From Streptomyces rhizosphaerihabitans (GTDB taxonomy: Bacteria > Actinomycetota > Actinomycetes > Streptomycetales > Streptomycetaceae): DNA of 64,000 nucleotides. The position numbers and the translations under genes were made by a program. The DNA lies in assembly GCF_025399795.1 (NCBI RefSeq), contig NZ_JAODTZ010000037.1:1-64000 (forward strand), given 5' to 3'. The notes beneath the pieces are model-generated. The model was not told the DNA's origin. It saw nothing but the letters and a program-made list of their open reading frames with translations, and ran no database searches. Shown one piece after another: positions 51,905 to 59,729 of this stretch. Every line of letters starts with the position of its first letter. Positions within the stretch are counted from its first letter, which is position 1.

Positions 51905-52801
51905 GTGTCAGCAGCCCCGATGCACGTCGGCGAGGCGCGGATCGATGGTTCGCTCGTACGACGCCTGCTGGCCGAGCAGTTTCCGCGATGGGCCGAACTG
52001 CCCCTGAAGCGTGTGGAGTCGGCCGGAACCGTCAACGCCCTCTACCGTCTCGGCGACGATCTGGCCGTCCGTCTCCCGCGGATCGCGGACGGCGCCGACG
52101 ACGTGGTCAGGGAGCACGCGTGGCTGCCGCGGCTCGCCCCGACGCTCCCGTTCCCGGTCCCCGAGATCCTCGGCCTCGGCACCCCCGCGGCGGGCTATCC
52201 GTGGCACTGGGCGGTACTGCGCTGGCTCGACGGCGACCTTCCGGTGCCCGGCGCCCTCACCGACGCACCGGCGCTGGCCGCCGACCTCGGCACGTTCGTC
52301 GCCGCCCTGCGGGGCATCGACCTGCCCGGCGGGCCGACCGCCTACCGCGGCACCCCGCTGGCCACGGTGGACTCCGAGACTCGAGCGGCGATCGCCGGCC
52401 TGCGCGGCGTGATCGACACGCGGGCCGCGACGGCGGCCTGGGAGGCGGCACTCGCGGCGCCGTCGTGGACGGGCCCGGCGCGCTGGCTCCACTCGGACCT
52501 GATGCCGATGAACCTCCTGATCAGCGGGGGCCGCCTCGCGGCCGTCATCGACTTCGGCACCCTCGGCACCGGCGATCCGGCCTGCGACTTCATCCCGGCC
52601 TGGAACCTCCTGCCGGCCGCGGCGAGGTCCGTCTTCCGGGACACGGCGGGCGCCGACGACGCCGGCTGGGCGCGCGGCCGTGGCTGGGCCCTGTCCATGG
52701 CCCTGAACCAACTCCCGTACTACCGCACCACGAACCCGGTGATCGCGGGCAATGCCGAGCACGTCATCCGTGAAGTACTGGCCGACCGGAGGGCGGTGTA
52801 G
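51905..52801 (+). CDS. Aminoglycoside phosphotransferase (APH) family protein
   Basis: Predicted 298-residue small-molecule kinase of the APH/choline-kinase fold. The catalytic loop WLHSDLMPMNLLI and the metal-binding AAVIDFGTLGTGDPACDF are present; LAVRLPR near residue 60 holds an Arg where the ATP-anchoring Lys would be. The substrate is unknown: members phosphorylate aminoglycosides, macrolides or metabolites, and most genomic copies are not true resistance genes. GTG 51905 is the likely start; ATG 51920 is internal. It lies downstream of the GTATAC array. Confidence 0.85.
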   Translation: MSAAPMHVGEARIDGSLVRRLLAEQFPRWAELPLKRVESAGTVNALYRLGDDLAVRLPRIADGADDVVREHAWLPRLAPTLPFPVPEILGLGTPAAGYPWHWAVLRWLDGDLPVPGALTDAPALAADLGTFVAALRGIDLPGGPTAYRGTPLATVDSETRAAIAGLRGVIDTRAATAAWEAALAAPSWTGPARWLHSDLMPMNLLISGGRLAAVIDFGTLGTGDPACDFIPAWNLLPAAARSVFRDTAGADDAGWARGRGWALSMALNQLPYYRTTNPVIAGNAEHVIREVLADRRAV

Positions 52802-52807
52802 ACGACA

Positions 52808-53647
52808 TCACTCCACGAGGGCCTGTGTGCCGAGAACTTCGAGGAGGGCGACACGTTCGGCGTCCTCCGTGCCGGGCTCGGCCGTGTAGACCATGATCCG
52901 CAGGTCGCTGCCCGCGACGCTCAGCACGTCGCAGTCCAGCGTCACGGCGCCGATCTGGGGATGATCGATGGTCTTGCGGGACACGTCATGGCGGGCGACG
53001 GCTCCGGACTCCCACAGTTCCGCGAACCGCACGCTGTTCGCACACAGGTCCTCGATCAGCTGCGTCAGGCGTCGGTCCGTCGGGTACCGGCTCGCGGTCG
53101 CGCGCAGGTCGGCGGCGAGCGTCGCCTCGAAGGCGCGTCGCTCCCGGGGCGTGTGCCGCACCCGGCCGGCGGGGCCGACGAAGTTGCGCCAGACGCCGTT
53201 GCGTTCGTTGCCGCGCCACCCGGAGGGATCCCCCAGCAGGGCCGCGTACAGCGGGTTGGCCAGCAGCAGGGTCCACGCGGCGTCGTACACCGCCACGGGC
53301 GTCCCGTTCAGCCGGTCGAGCAGTCGGTGAACACCCGGGGTGATGTGCGCGGGCACCATGCCCCGGCCCGGCGGCACCAGCCCGGCCACCTGGAAGAGGT
53401 GCTCACGCTCGGCCCCGGACAGCCGCAGCGCCCGGCCAAGGGCCTCGACGACCTGCTCCGAGGGGTGGGCCGCCCGGCCCTGTTCGAGGCGGGTGATGTA
53501 GTCGACCGAGATGCCGGCGAGCAGGGCCAGCTCCTCGCGGCGCAGTCCGGCCGCGCGCCGGTTCCCGCCGCCGGGCAGCCCGGCCGCCTCCGGTGTCACC
53601 CGGTCGCGCCAGCGTCGCACCGTCCGCCCGAACTCCGTGTTCGCCAT
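52808..53647 (-). CDS. XRE regulator with MmyB-like ligand domain
   Basis: Predicted 279-residue regulator. The HTH lies at about 15-90 (RAAGLRREELALLAGISVDYITRLEQGRAAHPSEQVVEALGRAL). The MmyB-like PAS-type ligand domain lies at about 105-270 (VAVYDAAWTLLLANPLYAALLGDP, NFVGPAGRVRHTPRERRAF, VLSVAGSDLRIMVYTAEPGTEDAERVALL). In Streptomyces such regulators are usually divergent from a short-chain dehydrogenase, as here, and may sense fatty acids or other small molecules. Start 53647 (MANTEFG) follows a GGTGG-like site. Confidence 0.92.
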   Translation of the reverse strand: MANTEFGRTVRRWRDRVTPEAAGLPGGGNRRAAGLRREELALLAGISVDYITRLEQGRAAHPSEQVVEALGRALRLSGAEREHLFQVAGLVPPGRGMVPAHITPGVHRLLDRLNGTPVAVYDAAWTLLLANPLYAALLGDPSGWRGNERNGVWRNFVGPAGRVRHTPRERRAFEATLAADLRATASRYPTDRRLTQLIEDLCANSVRFAELWESGAVARHDVSRKTIDHPQIGAVTLDCDVLSVAGSDLRIMVYTAEPGTEDAERVALLEVLGTQALVE

Positions 53648-53749
53648 GCCACCAACTGTGCACCTCCGCGCGCGGACCCGCCTGGTACCGGCAGTCCCAG
53701 GAAGACGGGACTCCTGGCTGTCCGTCCCGCGCTGCCCGACTCTGGACGC

Positions 53750-54457
53750 ATGACCACAACACTCATCACCGGAGCGAACAAGGGCCTCGGCTTCGAGACC
53801 GCCCGCCGACTCGTCGCCGCAGGCCACACTGTCTACGCGGGCAGCCGCGACCCGGAACGCGGCTGGCGCGCGGCCGAGGAACTCGGGGCGCGCGCGGTCG
53901 TCATCGACGTCACCGACGACGCGTCGGTCACCGCTGCGGCGAAGACCATCGAGGCCGAGGGCGGCCTGGACGTCCTGGTCAACAACGCCGGCATCGAGGG
54001 GCGCGGCGAGGGGAACAGCGTGATCGGCGCGGCGGACGTCACCGCCGGGATGATGCGCGAGCTGTTCGAGACGAACGTCTTCGGTCTCGTCCGGGTCACC
54101 CACGCCTTCCTGTCCCTGCTCCAGCGGTCCGCCGCTCCGGTCATCGTGAACCTCAGCAGCGGCCTGGCCTCGCTGACCCGGATCACCGACCCCGCGAGCC
54201 CGACCCACGCCTACCCGGGCGTCGCCTATCCGGCGTCCAAGACCACCGTCAACATGATCACCGTGCAGTACGCGAAAGCGTTCCCCGGCATCCGCGTCAA
54301 CGCGGTGGAGCCGGGCTACACCGCCACCGACCTGAACGGCAACACCGGGACGCAGACCGTGGAGGAGGGCGCCGAGATCATCGTGCGCATGGCACGGATC
54401 GGCCGGGACGGACCGACCGGCGGCTACTTCGACGCTGCGGGCCCGATCTCCTGGTGA
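53750..54457 (+). CDS. Short-chain dehydrogenase/reductase
   Basis: Predicted 235-residue NADP(H)-type SDR. The cofactor loop TTLITGANKGLGFETARRLVAAGH is at the N-terminus, NNAG is present, and the catalytic Ser (NLSSGLASL), Tyr and Lys (YPASKTTVN) are intact. The divergent XRE/MmyB regulator probably controls it; this is a recurrent pair in Streptomyces. There is no strong ribosome site, so a leaderless or short-leader mRNA is possible. The substrate is unknown. Confidence 0.93.
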   Translation: MTTTLITGANKGLGFETARRLVAAGHTVYAGSRDPERGWRAAEELGARAVVIDVTDDASVTAAAKTIEAEGGLDVLVNNAGIEGRGEGNSVIGAADVTAGMMRELFETNVFGLVRVTHAFLSLLQRSAAPVIVNLSSGLASLTRITDPASPTHAYPGVAYPASKTTVNMITVQYAKAFPGIRVNAVEPGYTATDLNGNTGTQTVEEGAEIIVRMARIGRDGPTGGYFDAAGPISW

Positions 54458-54478
54458 CCGCGACACCCGATCACTTAA

Positions 54479-54509
54479 TGGAACAGACATTCGATTACGG
54501 GGGTACGCT
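54479..54509 (+). promoter_or_regulatory. Putative alkB promoter with SOS-box-like sequence
   Basis: TGGAAC, AGAC, ATTCGA (54479-54494) matches the actinobacterial LexA box TCGAAC-N4-GTTCGA at 10 of 12 arm positions. A -10-like TACGCT (54504-54509) ends six bases before the ATG, implying a leaderless transcript, so the box would overlap the -35 region. Confidence 0.5.
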
Positions 54510-54515
54510 GACCCT

Positions 54516-55142
54516 ATGGCCATGCACCTCCAGGGCTCGCTCTTCGACCAGACCGACGAGCTCCGTCTCGGTCCACTGAACGGACTGCACCGCACCGCGC
54601 TGGGCGACGGGGCCTGGATCGACCTGTCGCCCGGCTGGCTGAGCGGGGCCGACGAGCTCTTCGCCCGGCTCGCCGCCGAGGTGCCGTGGCGGGCCGAACG
54701 GCGCCAGATGTACGAGCAGGTGGTGGACGTACCCCGGTTGCTCGCCTATTTCCGCGCGGACGATCCGCTGCCGCATCCGATCCTGGACGAGGCCCGGGAC
54801 GCGCTGTCCGCGCACTACGCCGAGGAGCTGGGCGAGCCGTTCAGCACGGCCGGGCTCTGCCACTACCGGGACGGCCGCGACAGCGTGGCCTGGCACGGGG
54901 ACAGGATCGGCCGGGGCGCCCGCGAGGACACCATGGTCGCCATCGTGTCCGTGGGCGCCCCGCGCGATCTCCTGCTGCGCCCTCGCGGGGGCGGGGACAC
55001 CGTGCGGCGCCCGCTGGGCCACGGCGATCTCATCGTGATGGGCGGCTCCTGCCAGCGCACCTGGGAGCACGCGATTCCCAAGACCACGCGGGCGGCGGGG
55101 CCCCGGATCAGCGTTCAGTTCCGCCCCGACGGGGTGAACTGA
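54516..55142 (+). CDS. alkB: AlkB-type 2-oxoglutarate/Fe(II) dioxygenase
   Basis: Predicted 208-residue dioxygenase that reverses alkylation damage (1-methyladenine, 3-methylcytosine) in DNA or RNA. The iron ligands are seen in VAWHGDRIG (His-x-Asp) and TWEHAIPK (His), and the 2-oxoglutarate-binding Arg pair in RISVQFRPD. The length matches the family (about 200-215). A plausible SOS-type box overlaps the promoter, consistent with damage induction. The start follows a -10-like element with no ribosome site. Confidence 0.93.
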   Translation: MAMHLQGSLFDQTDELRLGPLNGLHRTALGDGAWIDLSPGWLSGADELFARLAAEVPWRAERRQMYEQVVDVPRLLAYFRADDPLPHPILDEARDALSAHYAEELGEPFSTAGLCHYRDGRDSVAWHGDRIGRGAREDTMVAIVSVGAPRDLLLRPRGGGDTVRRPLGHGDLIVMGGSCQRTWEHAIPKTTRAAGPRISVQFRPDGVN

Positions 55143-55174
55143 CCCCTCGCGGCCGTTGACGGGGGGCGACCGGC

Positions 55175-55831
55175 TCAGGACGCGAGCTGAGCCTGCACCG
55201 CCGGCGCGTACCGGTCGACGATGTCGTCGACCGTCGTGGCACGCAGGTGCGAGCCCCGGGCGATGCCGTACATCACGCCCAGACCGAGCAGCGTGCTCAC
55301 GGCGAGTTCGGCCCGCAGCCCCGCGTCCTCCCCGCTCAGCCGCCGGGCGAGACGGTCGCTGACCTGGGCGCGGAAGTTGGCGCGCAGTATGTCGCCCTGC
55401 TCCCCCTGCAACGGGGCGAAGACGATCCGCAGCACGGGGTCGGCGCCACGCTGGGTCTGGCCCTCGAGGAGGTGGCGGACCATGTGCCGGCCGAGCTCCT
55501 CCAGCGGGGCGTCCAGCAGGGCGTCGGCGTCGGACTCGAAGGACATGACGCGGGCGAACAGCGCGTCCTTGTTGCCGAAGTACTTGAGGATCAGCGGCGC
55601 GCTCACCCCCGCCCGGTCGGCGACGGCCTTGAGAGTGATGTCCGCGTGGGCGTGCCGGGCCAGCAGATACCGGGCCGCGCGCAGGATCGCCGCCTTGCTC
55701 GCCTCGGCGTCGCGGCGGGGTGCGGCGGGCGCGGCCTCCGGCTCCCGGTGCGGTGGATCGGTGGCGGTCGGCTGCTCACCCGGCCCCGGGACGGTCGGGG
55801 ACGCCGTGAGACCGGAGTGCGGGGTGGTCAC
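55175..55831 (-). CDS. TetR family regulator of adjacent MFS exporter
   Basis: Predicted 218-residue repressor. After a Pro-rich 35-residue leader the HTH runs about 45-90 (ASKAAILRAARYLLARHAHADITLKAVADRAGVSAPLILKYFGNKDALFARVM). It lies five bases downstream of the MFS gene, whose end supplies the AAGGAG site, so they form one operon. Two palindromic copies upstream of the MFS gene are probably its operators. The ligand would be the exported compound. Confidence 0.9.
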   Translation of the reverse strand: MTTPHSGLTASPTVPGPGEQPTATDPPHREPEAAPAAPRRDAEASKAAILRAARYLLARHAHADITLKAVADRAGVSAPLILKYFGNKDALFARVMSFESDADALLDAPLEELGRHMVRHLLEGQTQRGADPVLRIVFAPLQGEQGDILRANFRAQVSDRLARRLSGEDAGLRAELAVSTLLGLGVMYGIARGSHLRATTVDDIVDRYAPAVQAQLAS

Positions 55832-55836
55832 GGTGC

Positions 55837-57282
55837 TCAAGCTCCTTCGAGGGCCTCGTCGCGGCGTGCGCCGGTACGGCGGCCGGTGCGCGGGGTCTCG
55901 CGGGAGGCGCGGTCGGTGGGTATCGACAGTGCGGCGGCACAGGCCACCAGTGCGACGGTACCCGCCATGGCGAAGGCCAGCAGATAGCCGTGCAGGGTCG
56001 GCACCGGGGCACCGGCGACGAGGCTCGTGTGATGCACCAGGATGGCGGCCACCGCGGCGCTGCACACGGCCTGCCCGATGGTGCGCATCAGGACGTTGAC
56101 CCCGTTGGCGGACGCGGTCTGCCCGGCGGGCACCGCGCGCAGGATCAGGGTGGGCAGGGCGGAGTAGGCGAAGGTGGTGCCGATCGCGCAGACCGTGGCA
56201 CCCAGGATGATCATCCACAGGTCGCGGCTGTCGGCGATCCGCAGGACATAGCCGGAGGCGATGATCGCCGTGCCGAGGGCCAGCGTCACCCGGGGACCAC
56301 GGGCCGCCGAGATGCGCGCCGAGACCGGTGAGAGCAGCAGCATGGTCACACCGCCGGGCAGCAGACACAGACCGGTCGCCACGATGGACAGGCCGAGCCC
56401 GTAGCCGGTGGCCGTGGGCGCCTGCACCAGCTGCGCCGTGACCAGCGAGTTGCCGTAGAACGCGAAGCCGGTCAGCAGCGCGGCGATGTGCGGCAGGGCG
56501 ACGCGCGGACGGGCCGCCAGCTTCAGGTCGACGAGAGGGCGTTCGGCACGCAGCTGCTGTCGCCACCACAGCGTGAGGACGACGGCGCAGGCGGCGAACA
56601 GGCCGAGGATCCTCGGGCTGGTCCAGCCCCAGGTGCCGCCCTGGGACACGGCGAGCAGCAGACACACCAGTCCGGCGGCCAGGCCCAGCGCGCCCACCGT
56701 GTCGAAGCGGCCCGGCTCCCGGACGGGCGACTCGCGCACCGCCCACCAGGCCAGCGACACCCCGAGAACGCCGAGCGCGGTCGTCGCCCAGAACATGACG
56801 TGCCAGTTGGCGTACTGCACCAGGAGGGCGGCGAGCGGGAGACCGAGCGCAGCGCCGATGCCCACGGTGGAGCTCATCAGCGCGACGGCGGAACCCGTGC
56901 GCTCCGGCGGCAGTTCGTCGCGCAGGATGCTGATCGACAGCGGGACCACGGCGGCCGCCGCGCCCTGCATGGCCCGCGCCACGATCAGAACGCCGATGTC
57001 GGAGGTGAGCGCGCACATCAGCGAGCCGACCGTCATCATCCCGAGGGCCATGAGCAGCACGCGCCGCTTGCCGTACATGTCTCCCGCACGGCCCAGGACC
57101 GGGGTCAGCACCGCTCCGGCGAGGAGGGTCGCCGTCACCATCCAGGAGACCGCTCCCGCCGAGGCGCCGGTCAGCCGGGGCAGATCGGGCAGCAACGGGA
57201 CGACCACCGTCTGCATGACGGCCATGAGAATCCCGCCGAACGCCAGGACAGGGATCGCGAGCCGCTCGCGCAGAGCCGCCAT
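55837..57282 (-). CDS. MFS multidrug exporter (DHA2/EmrB-QacA type, 14 helices)
   Basis: Predicted 481-residue membrane exporter with about 14 hydrophobic helices. DHA2 marks: AFGGILMAVMQTVVVPLLPDLPRLTGASAGAVSWMVTATLLAGAVLTPVLGRAGDMYGKRRVLL. It likely exports drugs or secondary metabolites by proton antiport. The ATG at 57282 follows GGAG at six bases; a GTG at 57288 is also in frame. Its own TetR gene follows immediately, and two tandem palindromes precede it. Confidence 0.92.
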   Translation of the reverse strand: MAALRERLAIPVLAFGGILMAVMQTVVVPLLPDLPRLTGASAGAVSWMVTATLLAGAVLTPVLGRAGDMYGKRRVLLMALGMMTVGSLMCALTSDIGVLIVARAMQGAAAAVVPLSISILRDELPPERTGSAVALMSSTVGIGAALGLPLAALLVQYANWHVMFWATTALGVLGVSLAWWAVRESPVREPGRFDTVGALGLAAGLVCLLLAVSQGGTWGWTSPRILGLFAACAVVLTLWWRQQLRAERPLVDLKLAARPRVALPHIAALLTGFAFYGNSLVTAQLVQAPTATGYGLGLSIVATGLCLLPGGVTMLLLSPVSARISAARGPRVTLALGTAIIASGYVLRIADSRDLWMIILGATVCAIGTTFAYSALPTLILRAVPAGQTASANGVNVLMRTIGQAVCSAAVAAILVHHTSLVAGAPVPTLHGYLLAFAMAGTVALVACAAALSIPTDRASRETPRTGRRTGARRDEALEGA

Positions 57283-57311
57283 CGGCACTCCAGAAGTAGA
57301 CGCGACAAAGA

Positions 57312-57352
57312 GGTGAATGACAATTCACCATAGCGGTGAATCGCCATTCACC
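57312..57352. promoter_or_regulatory. Two tandem TetR operators before MFS exporter
   Basis: GGTGAAT-N4-ATTCACC occurs twice (57312-57329 and 57335-57352), each with perfect 7-bp arms. The centres lie 23 bp apart. They lie 30-70 bases upstream of the MFS start and are typical of a TetR dimer pair site. Confidence 0.9.
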
Positions 57353-57399
57353 CCAAGTGCGGTCCACTTCTCGGGCGGCGCATGGGGGCGCGCCCGCAG

Positions 57400-57745
57400 G
57401 CCAGGAGCACGCCGGTCCCTGAGGGCGCCCCCCGAGGGGGCGGCGGGTATCGGGAACCCGGGAGTATCGGAGGCTGGGGGTGCCGGAGAGCCCGGGCCCC
57501 GGACCGGGAGTACCGGGGCGCCGGAAGGCCGGAGCACCGGAAGGCCGGGATATCGGAAACCTGGGAGTACTGGAGCGCCGGAGGGCCCGGGCGTACCGGA
57601 GGACCGGGAGTACCGGAGGACCGGGAGTACCGGAGGACCGGGAGTACCGGGGCACTGGACAGCCGGAACACCGGAAGCCCATGAATATTGGCACCGGAGG
57701 GCCGGGAGCTCGGGGCCCCGCCGTACCGGGGCCCCGCGATATCCG
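57400..57745. repeat. Non-coding CCGG-type short tandem repeat array
   Basis: The gap between the MFS exporter and the FAD monooxygenase is filled by degenerate 8-9 bp units containing CCGG. At about 57598-57655 a 17-bp unit TACCGGAGGACCGGGAG repeats three times almost perfectly. It resembles the 18-bp unit inside GH3 (CCGGGA-NN-ACCGGA) but its 17-bp period breaks any reading frame. The many short frames over it are shadows. It may form structures at the 3' end of the monooxygenase transcript. Confidence 0.85.
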
Positions 57746-57750
57746 GGGCC

Positions 57751-58953
57751 CTATCGCCGGGCGCGGGACTGTACGCCGCGGGCCATCTTCGGTCCGAGCC
57801 AGCGCTTGAAGCGGCGCAACGCCTCCAGCCGCCCGGCCGCGCGGTCGATCCGGTAGTACAGCTGCGGCGGAACGTACGGCAGCAGCGGCGAGTGCCGTTG
57901 CCCGAGCAGGGCGAACATCTGCGCTGGCGGAAGGCGAATGTAGCGCGGCAGGTTCTCGTACCACTGCGCACTGTGGCGGGCCGCGCTCTGCACCGACAGG
58001 AGCTCCGCCCTCCGCTCCCGCCCGTACTCGCTGAGCGCCGTTTCCAGGTCCGCGTGCTCCCGCAGCGCCCGGGCCAGAGAGATGGCGTCCTCCAGGGCGA
58101 GGGTGGTGCCTGCACCGATCGAGTAGTGGGTGGTGTGGGCGGCGTCGCCGAGCAGGACGAGGTTGCCGCGGTGCCACGTCCGGTTGGTCAGGGTGCGGAA
58201 GGTGAGCCACTGGGCGGCGCCGTCGGCCTGCGCCCGGCCGATCAGTCCGTGCCCGTTCAGCAGATCGGCGAAGAGCTTCTCCAGCAGCGCGAGACCGTCG
58301 GCCTCGCCCGCCCGGTCCAGGCCCAGGCCGGTCCAGGTCCGCGGGGAGCACTCGATGACGAGAGTGCTCCGGTCGTCGCCGAACCGGTAGGCGTAGCACC
58401 AGATCCAGCCGTGGTCCGTCTCCACGAAGGAGAAGGTGAAGGAGTCGAAGACCTTGGTGGTGCCGAGCCAGATGTAGTAGTTGCGCCCGAGGCTGATCTC
58501 GCTGCCGAAGTGGTCGGCGTGGCGCTCCCGCAGGGCACTGTTGACCCCGTCCCCGGCGACGACCAGGTCGGCGTCGGGCAGCCGGTCGGCCGTGATCTCG
58601 CTCTCGTAGGCGACGCGGACCCCGAGGGACCGGGCCCGCTCGGCGAGCAGGTCGAGCATCCGGCGGCGGCCGATGCCGAAGCCCTCGTCGCCCGGGTGCA
58701 CGGTCGTGCGGTCGCCGACGTGGGCGACGCCGTCGCTCCAGCTCACCGAGTTCTCGCTGACGGCGAGCGCGGACGCCGGGTCCCCCTCCCGCAGTTTGTC
58801 GAGCAGGCCCGCCCAGTAGGTCACTCCCCAGCCGTACGTCGATCCGGCCGGGTTCCGCTCATGGACGGTGATGTCATGGGACGGGTCCTGGAGCTTCATC
58901 AGGATCGAGAAGTACAGGCTTGCGGGTCCGCCACCGACGCACGCGATCTTCAC
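57751..58953 (-). CDS. FAD-dependent monooxygenase (anthraniloyl/salicylyl-CoA hydroxylase-like)
   Basis: Predicted 400-residue flavoprotein hydroxylase. The FAD-binding motif KIACVGGGPASLYFSILMK is at the N-terminus; the second is VVAGDGVNSALR, and the flavin ribityl motif is GNLVLLGDAAHTTHYSIGAGTTLALEDAISLA. The GGPASLYFSIL form resembles the monooxygenase domain of anthraniloyl-CoA and salicylyl-CoA hydroxylases. The substrate is inferred only as an aromatic. GTG 58953 follows GGGGAG. It is divergent from melC1. Confidence 0.86.
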   Translation of the reverse strand: MKIACVGGGPASLYFSILMKLQDPSHDITVHERNPAGSTYGWGVTYWAGLLDKLREGDPASALAVSENSVSWSDGVAHVGDRTTVHPGDEGFGIGRRRMLDLLAERARSLGVRVAYESEITADRLPDADLVVAGDGVNSALRERHADHFGSEISLGRNYYIWLGTTKVFDSFTFSFVETDHGWIWCYAYRFGDDRSTLVIECSPRTWTGLGLDRAGEADGLALLEKLFADLLNGHGLIGRAQADGAAQWLTFRTLTNRTWHRGNLVLLGDAAHTTHYSIGAGTTLALEDAISLARALREHADLETALSEYGRERRAELLSVQSAARHSAQWYENLPRYIRLPPAQMFALLGQRHSPLLPYVPPQLYYRIDRAAGRLEALRRFKRWLGPKMARGVQSRARR

Positions 58954-59233
58954 GCGCACTCCCCTATGTTGCACAATGCGGTCAATTGATCACGAAGGGT
59001 AGCAGGGGCCACCCCGCTCGCAGTTCACGCCAGATCACGAGCGTGAGCCGCGCCACGAGCCATTGACCGCAACCGCAAGATCATCGGCTCAACGCCTCCC
59101 CGCCGGAGGATTTCCGCCCGCCGGTGCGGCGCGAGCACTCCGGACAGCAAGATCATCTTCGTTCAACCTTGCACGACATATACGCGATTGTCCGGATCAC
59201 GGCCAACCGACATTCGGCGATTTCTCCCGCTGT

Positions 59234-59265
59234 TTGACGACCCGATAGGCATATCGGGTCATCAA
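59234..59265. promoter_or_regulatory. Long palindrome before melC operon
   Basis: Two 14-bp arms with one mismatch (59234-59247 and 59252-59265; inner 9 bp GACCCGATA/TATCGGGTC perfect) flank GGCA. It lies 26 bases before the melC1 ATG. It may be a repressor operator or a leader hairpin. The rest of the 58954-59291 gap is AT-richer and probably holds both promoters. Confidence 0.65.
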
Positions 59266-59291
59266 CCCAGCTGATCACAGGAGGCCTCCGC

Positions 59292-59696
59292 ATGCCGGAG
59301 CTCACTCGTCGCCGCGCCCTCGGGGCCGCCGCCGCGCTCGCCGCTGGCGCGGCTGCCCAGACCCTCACCGCGTCTTCCGCGTCCGCTTCACCGAACGGAC
59401 CGGCCACCGCACGGCGTTCGACCGCCGAGCACCACCACGGCGGCCCGGAAGCCTTCGACGAGGTCTACCAGGGGCGCCGCATAGAAGGCCGCCCGGTCAC
59501 CGGGGGCGGTCACCATCACGGCGGCGGATACGCCGTGTTCATCGACGGCGTGGAGCTGCACGTGATGACGAACGCCGACGGCAGCTGGATCAGCGTCGTC
59601 AGCCACTACGCCCCCGTGCCGACCCCGCGAGCGGCCGCCCGCGCCGCCGTCGTGGAGCTGCAGGGGGCGCCGCTCGTGCCCTTCGCCGCCAACTGA
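59292..59696 (+). CDS. melC1: Tyrosinase copper chaperone MelC1 (Tat exported)
   Basis: Predicted 134-residue activator that loads copper into MelC2 and carries it out of the cell. A Tat signal (TRRRALGAAAALAAGAAAQTLTASSASA) covers residues 5-33. His-rich stretches follow (EHHHGG and GGGHHHGGGYAVFIDGVELHVM). The ATG follows AGGAGG. It lies 33 bases upstream of melC2. MelC2 lacks its own signal and hitchhikes on this protein, as shown for the Streptomyces family. Confidence 0.96.
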   Translation: MPELTRRRALGAAAALAAGAAAQTLTASSASASPNGPATARRSTAEHHHGGPEAFDEVYQGRRIEGRPVTGGGHHHGGGYAVFIDGVELHVMTNADGSWISVVSHYAPVPTPRAAARAAVVELQGAPLVPFAAN

Positions 59697-59729
59697 ACCA
59701 CCCAGCAAGCAGATCGTGGAGTCCCGCAC

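Noticed and set aside
51663..52007. 114-residue plus-strand frame downstream of the GTATAC array
   Set aside because: It overlaps the start of the phosphotransferase gene, lacks a ribosome site and shows no family resemblance.
57317..57856. Plus-strand frame with Gly-Ser-Thr repeats in the 57.4-57.7 kb array
   Set aside because: Period of 17 bp and overlap with the end of the FAD monooxygenase gene argue against coding; no ribosome site.
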